Assembly (NCBI GenBank): GCA_035276475.1
Contig: DATELQ010000028.1
Location: forward strand, 8,441-72,440
Reading direction: 5' to 3'
Origin: DATDFB01 sp035276475
GTDB lineage: Bacteria > Acidobacteriota > Thermoanaerobaculia > Gp7-AA8
DNA: 64,000 nt
In this document: positions 51,739-60,067 of the stretch, one piece after another
How positions within the stretch are numbered: the stretch's first letter is position 1
Layout of the letters: the number at the start of each line of letters is the position of its first letter
Position numbers and translations under genes: made by a program
Notes under the pieces: model-generated
The model's input: the letters and a program-made list of their open reading frames with translations, nothing else
Told to the model about the DNA's origin: nothing
Database searches by the model: none

Positions 51739-52485
51739 ATGCGATACGACATCGTCGGCGATGTGATGCAGGCGCTCCAGGTGGAGCTCAATCAAGGGGA
51801 AGAGATCTACGCCGAGGCGGGATCGATGCTCTACATCGGCCCCGGCATCGACCTCCAGGCGCGGATGCAGGGCGGCCTGATGAAAGGGCTGATGCGGAAG
51901 TTCCTCGCCGGCGAGTCGATGTTCATGAGCGTCTTTCGCGCCACGACTCCCTCGGCCAAGATGGCGCTGGCGAATCCGATCGCCGGCAAGATTTTTCCCA
52001 TCGAGCTGCGCGGCAACACGATTCTCGCGGAGCGCAACGCCTACCTCGCCGCCATCGGCAACGTCGACCTCTCCATCGCCTTCACCAAACGCTTCGGCGC
52101 GGGCCTGTTTGGCGGCGAGGGCTTCATCCTCCAGAAGATCAGCGGCAACGGCCTCGTCTTCCTCCACGCCGGCGGGAACATGCTCGAGTTCAACCTTGCG
52201 CCCGGCGAGACGCTGCGCGTCGACACCGGCTGCATCGTCTCGATGGCCGACACGGTGCACTACGACATCCAGTTCGTCGGCGGCTTCCGCAACGCGCTGT
52301 TCGGCGGCGAAGGGCTTTTCTACGCGACGCTGACCGGCCCCGGTCACGTGACGCTGCAGACGCTGCCGTTCAGCCGCTTGGCGAACCGGATCTACGCCGC
52401 CGTGGGCGGGCGCCGCGACGAGTCGAAGGGCCTCGGCGGCCTGGCCGGCGGCGTCCTCGGCGGACTGATCTCCGGCGACGATTAG
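51739..52485 (+). CDS. AIM24/TIGR00266 family protein
   Basis: A 248-residue protein with the repeated beta-strand pattern of the AIM24 family: MQALQVELNQGEEIYAEAGSMLYIG, GGEGFILQKISGNGLVFLHAGG and LAPGETLRVDTGCIVSM. Members form trimeric beta-solenoids with unknown role; the mitochondrial relative affects inner-membrane structure. The C terminus is glycine-rich (GLAGGVLGGLISGDD). No signal or transmembrane helix. Confidence 0.9.
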   Translation: MRYDIVGDVMQALQVELNQGEEIYAEAGSMLYIGPGIDLQARMQGGLMKGLMRKFLAGESMFMSVFRATTPSAKMALANPIAGKIFPIELRGNTILAERNAYLAAIGNVDLSIAFTKRFGAGLFGGEGFILQKISGNGLVFLHAGGNMLEFNLAPGETLRVDTGCIVSMADTVHYDIQFVGGFRNALFGGEGLFYATLTGPGHVTLQTLPFSRLANRIYAAVGGRRDESKGLGGLAGGVLGGLISGDD

Positions 52486-52540
52486 TTCGGCGTATACTTC
52501 CGGCCCCACAGAATTGCGGGTGGTGCAAACGGGAGGCGTA

Positions 52541-52795
52541 ATGCAGCGGATCGAGATTCAGTCTCGTCGTGGCAGTCTGGCCCTCGGCGTCGTCGGCGTC
52601 GTCGTCGCAGTCTGCGCGCTCGCCACGCTGCTGATCTACGTCGTCAACTCCTGGGGCGCGGCTTCCCCCGTCGATCGCCTGCTGCAACTCTCGCTGATCG
52701 TCTCCGCCGCGGGCGGGCTCTACCTGCTCATCGTCGGTCTGGAGAATCTCGGCGTGCTTCGGCTTCGTCGAGCATCCGCTGCAACGTCGTCGTAA
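52541..52795 (+). CDS. Small two-helix membrane protein
   Basis: An 84-residue protein with two hydrophobic helices (LALGVVGVVVAVCALATLLIYVV, split, and LLQLSLIVSAAGGLYLLIVGL). ATG 52541 is chosen because GGGAGGC lies 5 nt upstream. The last 68 bp overlap the 3' end of the convergent aminotransferase gene, in which the amino acids RRASAATSS are read. No family recognised. Confidence 0.65.
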   Translation: MQRIEIQSRRGSLALGVVGVVVAVCALATLLIYVVNSWGAASPVDRLLQLSLIVSAAGGLYLLIVGLENLGVLRLRRASAATSS

Positions 52796-53579
52796 TCGCG
52801 CCGCGGCCGCCGTTCGCAACCGTCTGGCCGTCGATGGCGACGACCGGCATGACGCCCATGGTCGTGCTGGTGATGAAGGCCTCGTCGAGCTCGTGCAGCT
52901 CGTCCTCGCGCAACGGCCGTTCATCGACGTCGCCGGCGAGCTGCACGACGCGGTCGCGCACGACGCCCGGCAGAATATGCTCGTCAAGCGGATGCGTGAT
53001 CACGCGACCGCCGCGCACGCCGAAGAAGCTGGAGCTGGCCCCCTCGCGCACGACGCCGTCATCGATGAAGAGCGCTTCGGTGGCGCCGGCGCGCTGCGCC
53101 TTTTTCTTCGCCATCGCATTCGGCAGGAGGTTCACGGACTTGATCTGGCACTGCCGCCAGCGGAGGTCGGGTGTGGTGACGACGGCGATGCCGCGCGCCT
53201 TCGCCGCCGCGTCGGGGAAGGTGAAGCTGCGCGAGTAGACGACGACGGTCGGTGTCATGTCGTCGGGATAAAAGTGCGCGCGCCGGGCCTCGCCGCGCGA
53301 GACCTGCACGTAGACGATGCCGTCGTCGAACGCGGTGCGCTCCAGGAGCTCGCCAACGACGGCGGCGAAACGCGCTTCATCCCACGGCGACGGGATGCCG
53401 ATCGCGCGCAGGCCGCTCTCCATTCGCCGGTGGTGCTCGGCGAGGAAGATCGGGCGTTTGCCGAGGAACTTGAACACTTCGTAGACGGCGTCGCCGAACT
53501 GGAAGCCGCGGTCCTCGACGCCGAGGACCCGCTCGTCCGTCGTGGTGAAGCGGCCGTTGAAGTAGAGAACGTCGCTCAC
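52728..53579 (-). CDS. Class IV aminotransferase, D-amino-acid-transaminase-like
   Basis: A 283-residue PLP enzyme. The cofactor lysine is in QCQIKSVNLLPNAMAKKKAQRAGATEALF, split here; SVNLLPN and the following EGASSSFFGVRGG are typical of D-alanine aminotransferase (Dat) more than of branched-chain enzymes. It would make D-alanine or D-glutamate for peptidoglycan, or degrade D-amino acids. The GTG at 53579 overlaps the phosphatase stop (GTGA). Confidence 0.87.
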   Translation of the reverse strand: MSDVLYFNGRFTTTDERVLGVEDRGFQFGDAVYEVFKFLGKRPIFLAEHHRRMESGLRAIGIPSPWDEARFAAVVGELLERTAFDDGIVYVQVSRGEARRAHFYPDDMTPTVVVYSRSFTFPDAAAKARGIAVVTTPDLRWRQCQIKSVNLLPNAMAKKKAQRAGATEALFIDDGVVREGASSSFFGVRGGRVITHPLDEHILPGVVRDRVVQLAGDVDERPLREDELHELDEAFITSTTMGVMPVVAIDGQTVANGGRGAITTTLQRMLDEAEARRDSPDRR

Positions 53580-54775
53580 GTCACAGAGATCGCCTTGACG
53601 ATGACGACGGTGCGGTCGTCCTGCGGCCCGCTCGCCCACTTCTCGACGCGGGCCAGGACTTCGCGGGCGATGTCCCGCGCGGAGCGGTCGCGGTTCTGCC
53701 GCACGATGCGCTGCAGGCGGTCGAGGCCGAACTCGCGGTCCTTCGAGTCGTGCGCTTCGACGATGCCGTCGGAGTAGAGGCAGAGGACGTCGCCCGGCTC
53801 GAGCTTGGCGAAGCCGCGCGTGTATGTGGCGTCGGGCGTCGGCCCGAGGACCGGGCCGCCGCTCGGCAGCGGCTCGAAGCGCATCCCTTTCAGCACGAAC
53901 GGGAAGTTGTGTCCCGCGTTGCAGTAAATGAGGATGCCCCCCGTTTCGAGCTCGCCGTAAAACAGCGAGACGAACTTCGTCGTCAAGCGGCTGCGATGGA
54001 TGATGTGGTTGAGCTTCTCCATCGTGCGGACGATCTTGAAGTCGCGGTCGGTGGCCATGCGCAGGCCCATGTAGATGTCGCGCACGACGAGCGCCGCGGG
54101 GAGGCCGTGGCCCGAGCCGTCCGCGATCGCGAGGCCGAGGATGTTGTCGGAGACCGGGATGAAGTCGTAGAAGTCGCCGCTGACGATCTCCGCCGGCACG
54201 GTCCTCCCCCAGATGTCGAAGCCGGCGTACTGCGGCACGCGCTGCGGGAGGATGGACTGCTGGATGCGCTGGGCCTCGACGATGAGCGACTCGTAGCGCT
54301 CCGCTCTCAACCGTTGGTTCATCGTGTAGCGCACAAGGTTCAGCGAGAAGAGAATGTCTTCGCGCCCGAGGGCGTCAGAGACGTCGAAGCTGAGGATGTG
54401 CGCGTTGTCGTCGCCCGCCGCGACCGCGGCGAAGCGCCGCGCTCCCAGCCGGTCCTCGAGCGCGCGGTCGACGCCCGGATCGGTCGGATCCATGACGACG
54501 ATGCCGTTCTCGATGACGAGCTCGATCGGACGGTAGTCCTTCGGCACGGCAATGCCGAGCGCCCCGTCGCCGACTTTCCCGAAGCGCGCCACGAGCTCGT
54601 AGTACCCCTCGTCGTCATTGCGCTCGTAAATGCGCCCGCCCGTGATCCCCAGCTCGTCGCGAAAGTTCGTGGCGATCGTCTCCGCGATCTGCTCGACGGT
54701 GAGGCGCATGGACTCGGCGGACTCGATGGTCTCGAGGGTGCGCTCGACTTTGGTGAGGAGGGATTTGTAGTCCAC
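53576..54775 (-). CDS. SpoIIE/RsbU-type PP2C phosphatase with GAF-like sensor
   Basis: The 399-residue protein has a GAF-like N-terminal domain (about 20-165) and a PPM phosphatase domain (175-399) with ILPQRVPQYAGFDIWGRTVPAEIVSGDFYDF, split, LAIADGSGHGLPAALV and LCLYSDGIVEA. Such enzymes dephosphorylate anti-anti-sigma proteins (partner switching). No STAS or anti-sigma kinase gene is visible nearby. Stop and start codons overlap on both sides, so it is co-expressed with the aminotransferase. Confidence 0.9.
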   Translation of the reverse strand: MDYKSLLTKVERTLETIESAESMRLTVEQIAETIATNFRDELGITGGRIYERNDDEGYYELVARFGKVGDGALGIAVPKDYRPIELVIENGIVVMDPTDPGVDRALEDRLGARRFAAVAAGDDNAHILSFDVSDALGREDILFSLNLVRYTMNQRLRAERYESLIVEAQRIQQSILPQRVPQYAGFDIWGRTVPAEIVSGDFYDFIPVSDNILGLAIADGSGHGLPAALVVRDIYMGLRMATDRDFKIVRTMEKLNHIIHRSRLTTKFVSLFYGELETGGILIYCNAGHNFPFVLKGMRFEPLPSGGPVLGPTPDATYTRGFAKLEPGDVLCLYSDGIVEAHDSKDREFGLDRLQRIVRQNRDRSARDIAREVLARVEKWASGPQDDRTVVIVKAISVT

Positions 54776-56895
54776 TAGCGCAATTCCGTTCCATCAAGTT
54801 CGTACGGCGGCTTCACGCCCAACAATCCGAGGACCGTAGGATAAACGTCCGCAATGTAAGGCGCTCTCTCCGTCGCCACCTTCCGATTGAAAAAGAAAAT
54901 CCCCTTCACGATTTCCGGGTCCACCGAACAATGGTCCCCGCTCCACGTCTGCTTGTTCGGCTCGACCAGCTCCTTCGGGACGCCTCCGAGCGACGTCTGC
55001 CACGACACGCGGTAGCCGTCGTTGTTCGTCACGTAGAGGTCGGGGATCACGTTCGGGTCGAACTGCTTGTATGCCTCCTCGCGCGTCAGCACGCGGCGCA
55101 CCGGATAGTTGCCGTCGATCGGGTCCTGCATCTTCACCAGCTTCGCCTTCAGCTCCTGCTTCAGCGCGTCGTACTCCGCGCCGGGATTCACGATCCCCTG
55201 CGACTCGCGCCCCTTCAGATTGATGTACATCTCGCCGAGGCCCATGGCGTAGGCGCGCGTGCGCGACCAGTCGACGTTCTCCCAGAACGTGCCGGAGTCG
55301 AAGAGCATCTCCACGTTGCGCTCCTTCGCCTGCACGCCCGTCTTCAGCGTCATGTAGCCGTTGATCACCAGCCACGTGTTGTAGTTCACCGACTTGCGGA
55401 ACGACGCGAAGCCGTGGTCCGACAGCACGATCAGCGCGGCGTTCTTCTTCTCCGCCGCGCGCATGGCGTCGCCGACGATCGCGTCCATCAGCTGGTACGC
55501 GCGCAGGAGCGCGCTGCTCCACTGCGCGGCCAGCTTCGGGTCGTATGCGGGGTGCGACGGATCGACGAAGCGCCAGAACACGTGCCCGACGCGGTCGGGG
55601 AACTCGAACTGGTGCACGAGCAGGTCGTCGTCGTCCTGCAGGAAGCCGTCGAACATCTTCCGGTCCTGCGCCACCGTCCAGTTCATGTCGTCCCAGAACA
55701 TCTGCTCCGTGGCGAACCCCTCGGAGATTGCCCACGTGTCGATCTGCCACCCGAGCGTCTTGTACGGCCCGTACTTCTTCGCCAGCTGCGGCGCCCAGTC
55801 GGTCGGCGCCGAGATCTTGAACCCCGGCGGAAGCTGCCGCGGATCGAAGTTGATCGGCGAGAGGTAGAGCTTCACCTCCGGCTGCGACGAGATCAGGTGA
55901 AAGCGGCTGATGCCGTGCAGCTTGATGAGCGGATTGAACGGGAAGACGAAGTCGACCCAGCCGCTCCACTCACCCGCCCTCAGCGTGACCTTCTGCCCGC
56001 TCTCCTCGATCGTCACGGAGTTGCGGTCGCCCGCGACCGTGATCGTCATCGGGATCACGATGAACGGTGGCGTGCCAAAAAGCTTGTTCGGCGGCCCCTG
56101 GATCTTCGTGTGGATCACGCCGCGGTTGTCCTCGAGCTGCTCGACCTGGATCGAGAACTCGTTGCCGGTGTCGGCGCGATGAAAGTCGAGCTCCGAGGTG
56201 AAGAAGAACGGCTTGCCGACGCGGCCGGACATGTCGGGGACGCCGAGGCCGGAGAGCATCTCGCCCGCGGGAAAGTCGTGCGCCGGAAACGTGACCGGGA
56301 TGTGGACGATGCGCGCCTTCTTGCCCGCCGCCGCGGCCACTTCCCAGAACGGCGTCCCCTGGCGGCGATTCACGACGCTCGGCTTCTTCGTCGGGATGTA
56401 CTTCTTTGTCGCAAGGAACGCCCCCGCGGCGAGAACGACGGCGACGATGAGCGCGACGACGCGGGCGACGCGGCGGAAAAACAGCGCGATCAGCCCAAAG
56501 ACGATCAGCACAGCCACGGCGGCGACGGGCGCGTTCTTCGCGCCAAGGAGGAACGGCTCTTCACCCTCGTCGAACGCGGCAAAGAACGGCAGGTAGGTCT
56601 TCGGATCGCGGCGGAGGAAGTCGAAGATCCCGGTGCGGCCGGGATCGATGCCGGTGGAGAAGGTCGACCACGACACTGGCGTCTGCGCCGGCAGCGTTGG
56701 CCGCAGCGGCCGGAACGTCCCCTCGGCGCGCAGCCGGGCGAGGTTCGGCAGCTTCCCCTCGTTCATCCACTGCTCGGTGTACTTGGCGTCGACGCCGTCG
56801 AAACCGAGGACGATGACTTTCTGCGAGGCGTGCGCGGAGAGCGGGATAAGCAGTGCACACGCAAGGAGTAAACGTTGGACCATGACCTGCATCAT
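54775..56895 (-). CDS. Alkaline-phosphatase-superfamily phosphodiesterase, membrane-anchored
   Basis: The 706-residue protein has a signal peptide, then KVIVLGFDGVDAKYTEQW and PVSWSTFSTGIDPGRTGIFDFL of the type I phosphodiesterase/nucleotide pyrophosphatase family (the T/S nucleophile lies in TPVSWST), and later ALIVLSDHGFASF and GDHCSVDPEIV with the second metal site. Two helices (about 120-165) interrupt the domain, giving membrane attachment. Substrate unknown; release of a phospho-group from lipid or glycan is plausible. The start is ATG 56895 or 56883. Confidence 0.82.
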   Translation of the reverse strand: MMQVMVQRLLLACALLIPLSAHASQKVIVLGFDGVDAKYTEQWMNEGKLPNLARLRAEGTFRPLRPTLPAQTPVSWSTFSTGIDPGRTGIFDFLRRDPKTYLPFFAAFDEGEEPFLLGAKNAPVAAVAVLIVFGLIALFFRRVARVVALIVAVVLAAGAFLATKKYIPTKKPSVVNRRQGTPFWEVAAAAGKKARIVHIPVTFPAHDFPAGEMLSGLGVPDMSGRVGKPFFFTSELDFHRADTGNEFSIQVEQLEDNRGVIHTKIQGPPNKLFGTPPFIVIPMTITVAGDRNSVTIEESGQKVTLRAGEWSGWVDFVFPFNPLIKLHGISRFHLISSQPEVKLYLSPINFDPRQLPPGFKISAPTDWAPQLAKKYGPYKTLGWQIDTWAISEGFATEQMFWDDMNWTVAQDRKMFDGFLQDDDDLLVHQFEFPDRVGHVFWRFVDPSHPAYDPKLAAQWSSALLRAYQLMDAIVGDAMRAAEKKNAALIVLSDHGFASFRKSVNYNTWLVINGYMTLKTGVQAKERNVEMLFDSGTFWENVDWSRTRAYAMGLGEMYINLKGRESQGIVNPGAEYDALKQELKAKLVKMQDPIDGNYPVRRVLTREEAYKQFDPNVIPDLYVTNNDGYRVSWQTSLGGVPKELVEPNKQTWSGDHCSVDPEIVKGIFFFNRKVATERAPYIADVYPTVLGLLGVKPPYELDGTELR

Positions 56896-56910
56896 ACAAT
56901 CGCATGATGC
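56890..56910. promoter_or_regulatory. Inverted repeat made by two divergent start regions
   Basis: GCATCAT (56890-56896) and ATGATGC (56904-56910) are exact reverse complements 7 bp apart. They also contain the double ATG start codons of the two divergent genes (ATGATG on each strand). There is no room between the genes for promoters, so regulation must lie in coding sequence or the starts are further inside. Confidence 0.5.
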
Positions 56911-58415
56911 GTCGTTTTGCTTTGCTGACTCTTGTTTTGCTGGTGGCTTGCGGCGGCGAGAAAAAGACAGGCGGCGGCGCCGGCGCCGGGGACAAGAACC
57001 ACCTCGTCATCGCGGCCATGTCGTCGCCGACGAACATCGACTCGCGCGTCGGCAACGACAACGTCTCCGGCCGCATCTTCGACCTCGTCTACAGCGGCCT
57101 CGTGCGCGTTACGCCGAACATGGACTACGCGCCCGACGTCGCCGAGAAATGGGACACGCCGGATGACAAGACCATCGTCTTCCACCTCAACCCGAAGGCG
57201 AAGTTCCACAACGGCCAGCCGGTGAAGGCGGCGGACGTGAAGTGGACGTACGACTCGCTGATGGCGCCCGACTTCATCAGCTCGAAAAAGTCGGGCTACG
57301 CGTCGGTCGACCACATCGAGACGCCGGACGACCACACCGTCATCTTCAAGTTGAAGGAGCCGAACGCCGGCATCTTCGACAACCTGTCGCTCGGCATCCT
57401 CCCGACGGGCGCTGACACGAACGTCTACAAGACGAAGCCGATCGGCTGCGGGCCGTACAAGGTGGTCGACTTCCGCGCCGACGACCGCGTCGAGCTCGAA
57501 GCGTTCGACGACTGGCACCTCGGCGCGCCCCACATCAAGCACGTCACCGTGCGGATCATCCCCGACGCCACGACGCGCGTGCTGGAGATGAAGCGCGGCA
57601 CGATCAACTTCGAGGTCAACCAGATCCCGTTCGAGAACGTGCGCGAGTTCCTCGATAAGCCGGAGTACAAGGTCGTGAAGACGTCCGGCTCGGTCTATCA
57701 ATACATGGCCTTCAACCTGCGCGATCCGATCCTGTCGAAGAAGGACGTGCGCCACGCCATGGCGTATGCGATCGACCGCGAGAAGATCATCCGCGACATC
57801 CAGCGCGGCTACGCCGAGCCGACGGAGACGATGCTGGCCAAGGGCCACTGGGCGCGCGCGGAGAACCTGCCGTCGTATCCGTACGATCCGGCGAAGGCGA
57901 AGCAGCTCTTGGCGCAGGCCGGCTACCCGAACGGCTTCTCGTTCGTGTTCCGCACGACGACGGACGCGGAGGCGAACACGCGCGCGGTGGTGATGCAGCA
58001 GATGCTCAAGCAGGCCGGCATCGACATGAAGATCCAGTCGAACGAGACGTCGACGTTCTTCGCGGACATCGGCAAGGGCAACTTTCAGATGTACTCGCTG
58101 AGCCGCAACGGCATCCAGGACCCGGACTTTTACTACGTGATTCTTTATTCGAAGAACATCCCGCCCGAAGGGCAGAACCGCGGGTACTACCAGAACCCGA
58201 AGCTCGACGCTCTGCTGTTGCAGGGGCGCTCGACGTTCGACCGCGCCAAGCGCAAGCCGGCGTACGAAGAGGTGCAGAAGATCCTCGCCGACGACCTGCC
58301 GTACATCTCGCTCTACCTACAGAACAACGTGGCGGTGATGCGGAGCAACATCGACGGGTACGTGCAGTATCCGGCGGGGTTCTGGCTGTCGGTGCCGCAG
58401 ATGACGATCAAGTAG
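56904..58415 (+). CDS. Peptide/nickel-type ABC substrate-binding lipoprotein (SBP family 5)
   Basis: A 503-residue periplasmic binding protein with lipobox LLVACGG (Cys near 16). Family 5 features are IVFHLNPKAKFHNGQPVKAADVKWTYD, split, and IGCGPYKVVDFRADDRVELEAFDDWH, split; the tail has LPYISLYLQNNVAVMRSNIDGY. It would bind oligopeptides or a related solute. No permease or ATPase genes follow, so it relies on a transporter elsewhere. It is divergent from the phosphodiesterase gene. Confidence 0.92.
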   Translation: MMRRFALLTLVLLVACGGEKKTGGGAGAGDKNHLVIAAMSSPTNIDSRVGNDNVSGRIFDLVYSGLVRVTPNMDYAPDVAEKWDTPDDKTIVFHLNPKAKFHNGQPVKAADVKWTYDSLMAPDFISSKKSGYASVDHIETPDDHTVIFKLKEPNAGIFDNLSLGILPTGADTNVYKTKPIGCGPYKVVDFRADDRVELEAFDDWHLGAPHIKHVTVRIIPDATTRVLEMKRGTINFEVNQIPFENVREFLDKPEYKVVKTSGSVYQYMAFNLRDPILSKKDVRHAMAYAIDREKIIRDIQRGYAEPTETMLAKGHWARAENLPSYPYDPAKAKQLLAQAGYPNGFSFVFRTTTDAEANTRAVVMQQMLKQAGIDMKIQSNETSTFFADIGKGNFQMYSLSRNGIQDPDFYYVILYSKNIPPEGQNRGYYQNPKLDALLLQGRSTFDRAKRKPAYEEVQKILADDLPYISLYLQNNVAVMRSNIDGYVQYPAGFWLSVPQMTIK

Positions 58416-58418
58416 GGG

Positions 58419-58441
58419 CTCTCCCCGCGCGGCGGGGAGAG
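58419..58441. terminator. Strong GC hairpin after the binding-protein gene
   Basis: CTCTCCCCGC and GCGGGGAGAG pair perfectly around a 3-nt loop, starting 3 nt after the stop codon. There is no U-run, so it may act as a Rho-assisted terminator or as a 3' mRNA stabiliser. Confidence 0.65.
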
Positions 58442-58697
58442 GGAACTACAGATCGGCGGCGGTGACGTGCCGTCTTCCCCTCCCGCGCATCGCACCGGCG
58501 ACGCGCCGGCGAAGCCGCGAATCCCAGGAGGAGAACCGCGGGCGGCCTGCGCGCGAGGGTAGACGGTTCCAGGCCCGGAACGGTTCACGTCACCGGCCGC
58601 CGAGTGGCGACACCCTCGCAGCCCGGGTGTCGGTCAGGGGATGCCGACACGCGAGAATGCCGCCGCTCCGCGGCCGGAAAGCAATCCGGGCGGAGTG
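58442..58697. other. Structured GC-rich non-coding stretch
   Basis: No gene on either strand is convincing: the open frames here are Arg-rich, as expected for random GC-rich sequence. At about 58608-58633 CGACACCC pairs with GGGTGTCG, and a second GC-rich dyad (CGGCGACGCGCCGGCG) lies near 58500. The region could encode a structured RNA or hold decayed sequence; I see nothing that decides. Confidence 0.35.
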
Positions 58698-59003
58698 CTA
58701 GGCGCGCGGAGGCGAGCGAGGGTCGCTCGGCGTGGCGACGTGAACGAGCGCGACGTGCTGGCGGCGGCGCTCCAGGCGCCCGAGCGGCACGAGCGCGGCG
58801 AAGGCGAGCAGCACCACCGCGACGATGGCGACGGCGGCGCGCTCGAAGGTCTCGCGGTCGGCGCTGAAGTCGTCCGACGCGGAGATGATCGGGAAGAGCA
58901 ACGCCAGCACGCACGTAAGGGCGATCGTGGCGTGGCGAGACCGCCTCGGGACGACGAGCATCGTCACGACAACCAAGGCGAGCCAGATGAGGTTGAGCAC
59001 CAT
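58698..59003 (-). CDS. Small membrane protein
   Basis: A 101-residue protein with three hydrophobic helices (LIWLALVVVTMLVVP, IALTCVLALLFPIISASDDFS and AAVAIVAVVLLAFAALVPL). The ALLFPIISASDDF segment is recurrent in small uncharacterised membrane proteins of Acidobacteriota as I remember them. The C terminus is basic and then polar. Function unknown. Confidence 0.7.
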   Translation of the reverse strand: MVLNLIWLALVVVTMLVVPRRSRHATIALTCVLALLFPIISASDDFSADRETFERAAVAIVAVVLLAFAALVPLGRLERRRQHVALVHVATPSDPRSPPRA

Positions 59004-59056
59004 GAAACATGGAGGACAGGCGCCCTCGCCTGTCCTCGCCAGTCATTGTACGACGA

Positions 59057-60067
59057 TTACGGCCCGCAAACGGTTTCGATCAAAATCGCGCAGACCTGAT
59101 ACGGATCCATGTTCGCGGCCGGACGGCGGTCTTCGAAATAGCCGCGCCCGGTGTTGGTCGTGGCCATCGGGATGCGCACCGACGCGCCGCGGTCGCTGAT
59201 CCCATAACGGAACTGATGGATCGGCGCCGTCTCGTGCAGTCCGGTGAGGCGCTCCTCGTTGTGCGCGCCGTAGACCTTGATGTGATCGTCGTGGCGCTTC
59301 TCGAGCTTCTTCATCGCCTCTTCGATCACCTTGATGCCGCCCTCTTCGCGCATCGACTTCGTGGAGAAGTTCGTGTGCGCGCCGGCGCCGTTCCAATCGC
59401 CCTTGACCGGCTTCGGGTAAAGCGTGGCGCTGACGCCGAAGTCCTCGCCGATGCGGTAGAGGAGCCAGCGCGCCAGCCACAGCTCGTCGGCGATGTCGGG
59501 CGCGCCGACGGCGCCGACCTGGAACTCCCACTGCCCCGGCATCACCTCCGCGTTCGTCCCGACGATGTGGATCCCGGCGCGGATGCACGCCTCGGCGTGC
59601 GCCTCGACGATCTCGCGGCCGAACACTTCGTCGCTGCCGACGCCGCAGTAGTAGCCGCCCTGCGGCGCGGGGAAGCCGTGGTCAGGCCAGCCGAGCGGGC
59701 GGTTGCCTTCGAAGAACGTGTACTCCTGCTCGATGCCGAACCACGGATCGTGCTCTTTGTACTTCTCGGCCACCTCGCGCAGATGCGCGCGCGTGTTCGA
59801 CCAGTGCACGCTGCCGTCCGGATTGAGCACTTCGCAGAGGACGAGGACGTCGTTCTCGCGGTGCAGCGGATCGGGCATGTACTTCACCGGACGGAGGAGC
59901 AGGTCGCTGAAATGGCCGCTCGCCTGCGCGGTGCTGGAGCCGTCGTAGCCCCATTCCGGGACGTCGTCGAGCTTCTTGATCGGGTCGATGATCTTCGTCT
60001 TGGAGCGGAGCTTCGCGGTGGGCCGCTGGCCGTCAATCCAAATATATTCTGCAGTGATTTTCGCCAC
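59057..60067 (-). CDS. glnII: Glutamine synthetase, type II-like
   Basis: The 336-residue enzyme condenses ammonia and glutamate. It resembles the GSII (eukaryote-like) class in length and motifs: YIWIDGQRPTAKLRSKTKI, WGYDGSSTAQASGHFSD, GIEQEYTFFEGNRPLGWP and WNGAGAHTNFSTKSM. GTG 60067 is its start and shares one base with the stop of the diguanylate cyclase gene. Unlike GSI it has no adenylylation site. Confidence 0.92.
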   Translation of the reverse strand: MAKITAEYIWIDGQRPTAKLRSKTKIIDPIKKLDDVPEWGYDGSSTAQASGHFSDLLLRPVKYMPDPLHRENDVLVLCEVLNPDGSVHWSNTRAHLREVAEKYKEHDPWFGIEQEYTFFEGNRPLGWPDHGFPAPQGGYYCGVGSDEVFGREIVEAHAEACIRAGIHIVGTNAEVMPGQWEFQVGAVGAPDIADELWLARWLLYRIGEDFGVSATLYPKPVKGDWNGAGAHTNFSTKSMREEGGIKVIEEAMKKLEKRHDDHIKVYGAHNEERLTGLHETAPIHQFRYGISDRGASVRIPMATTNTGRGYFEDRRPAANMDPYQVCAILIETVCGP

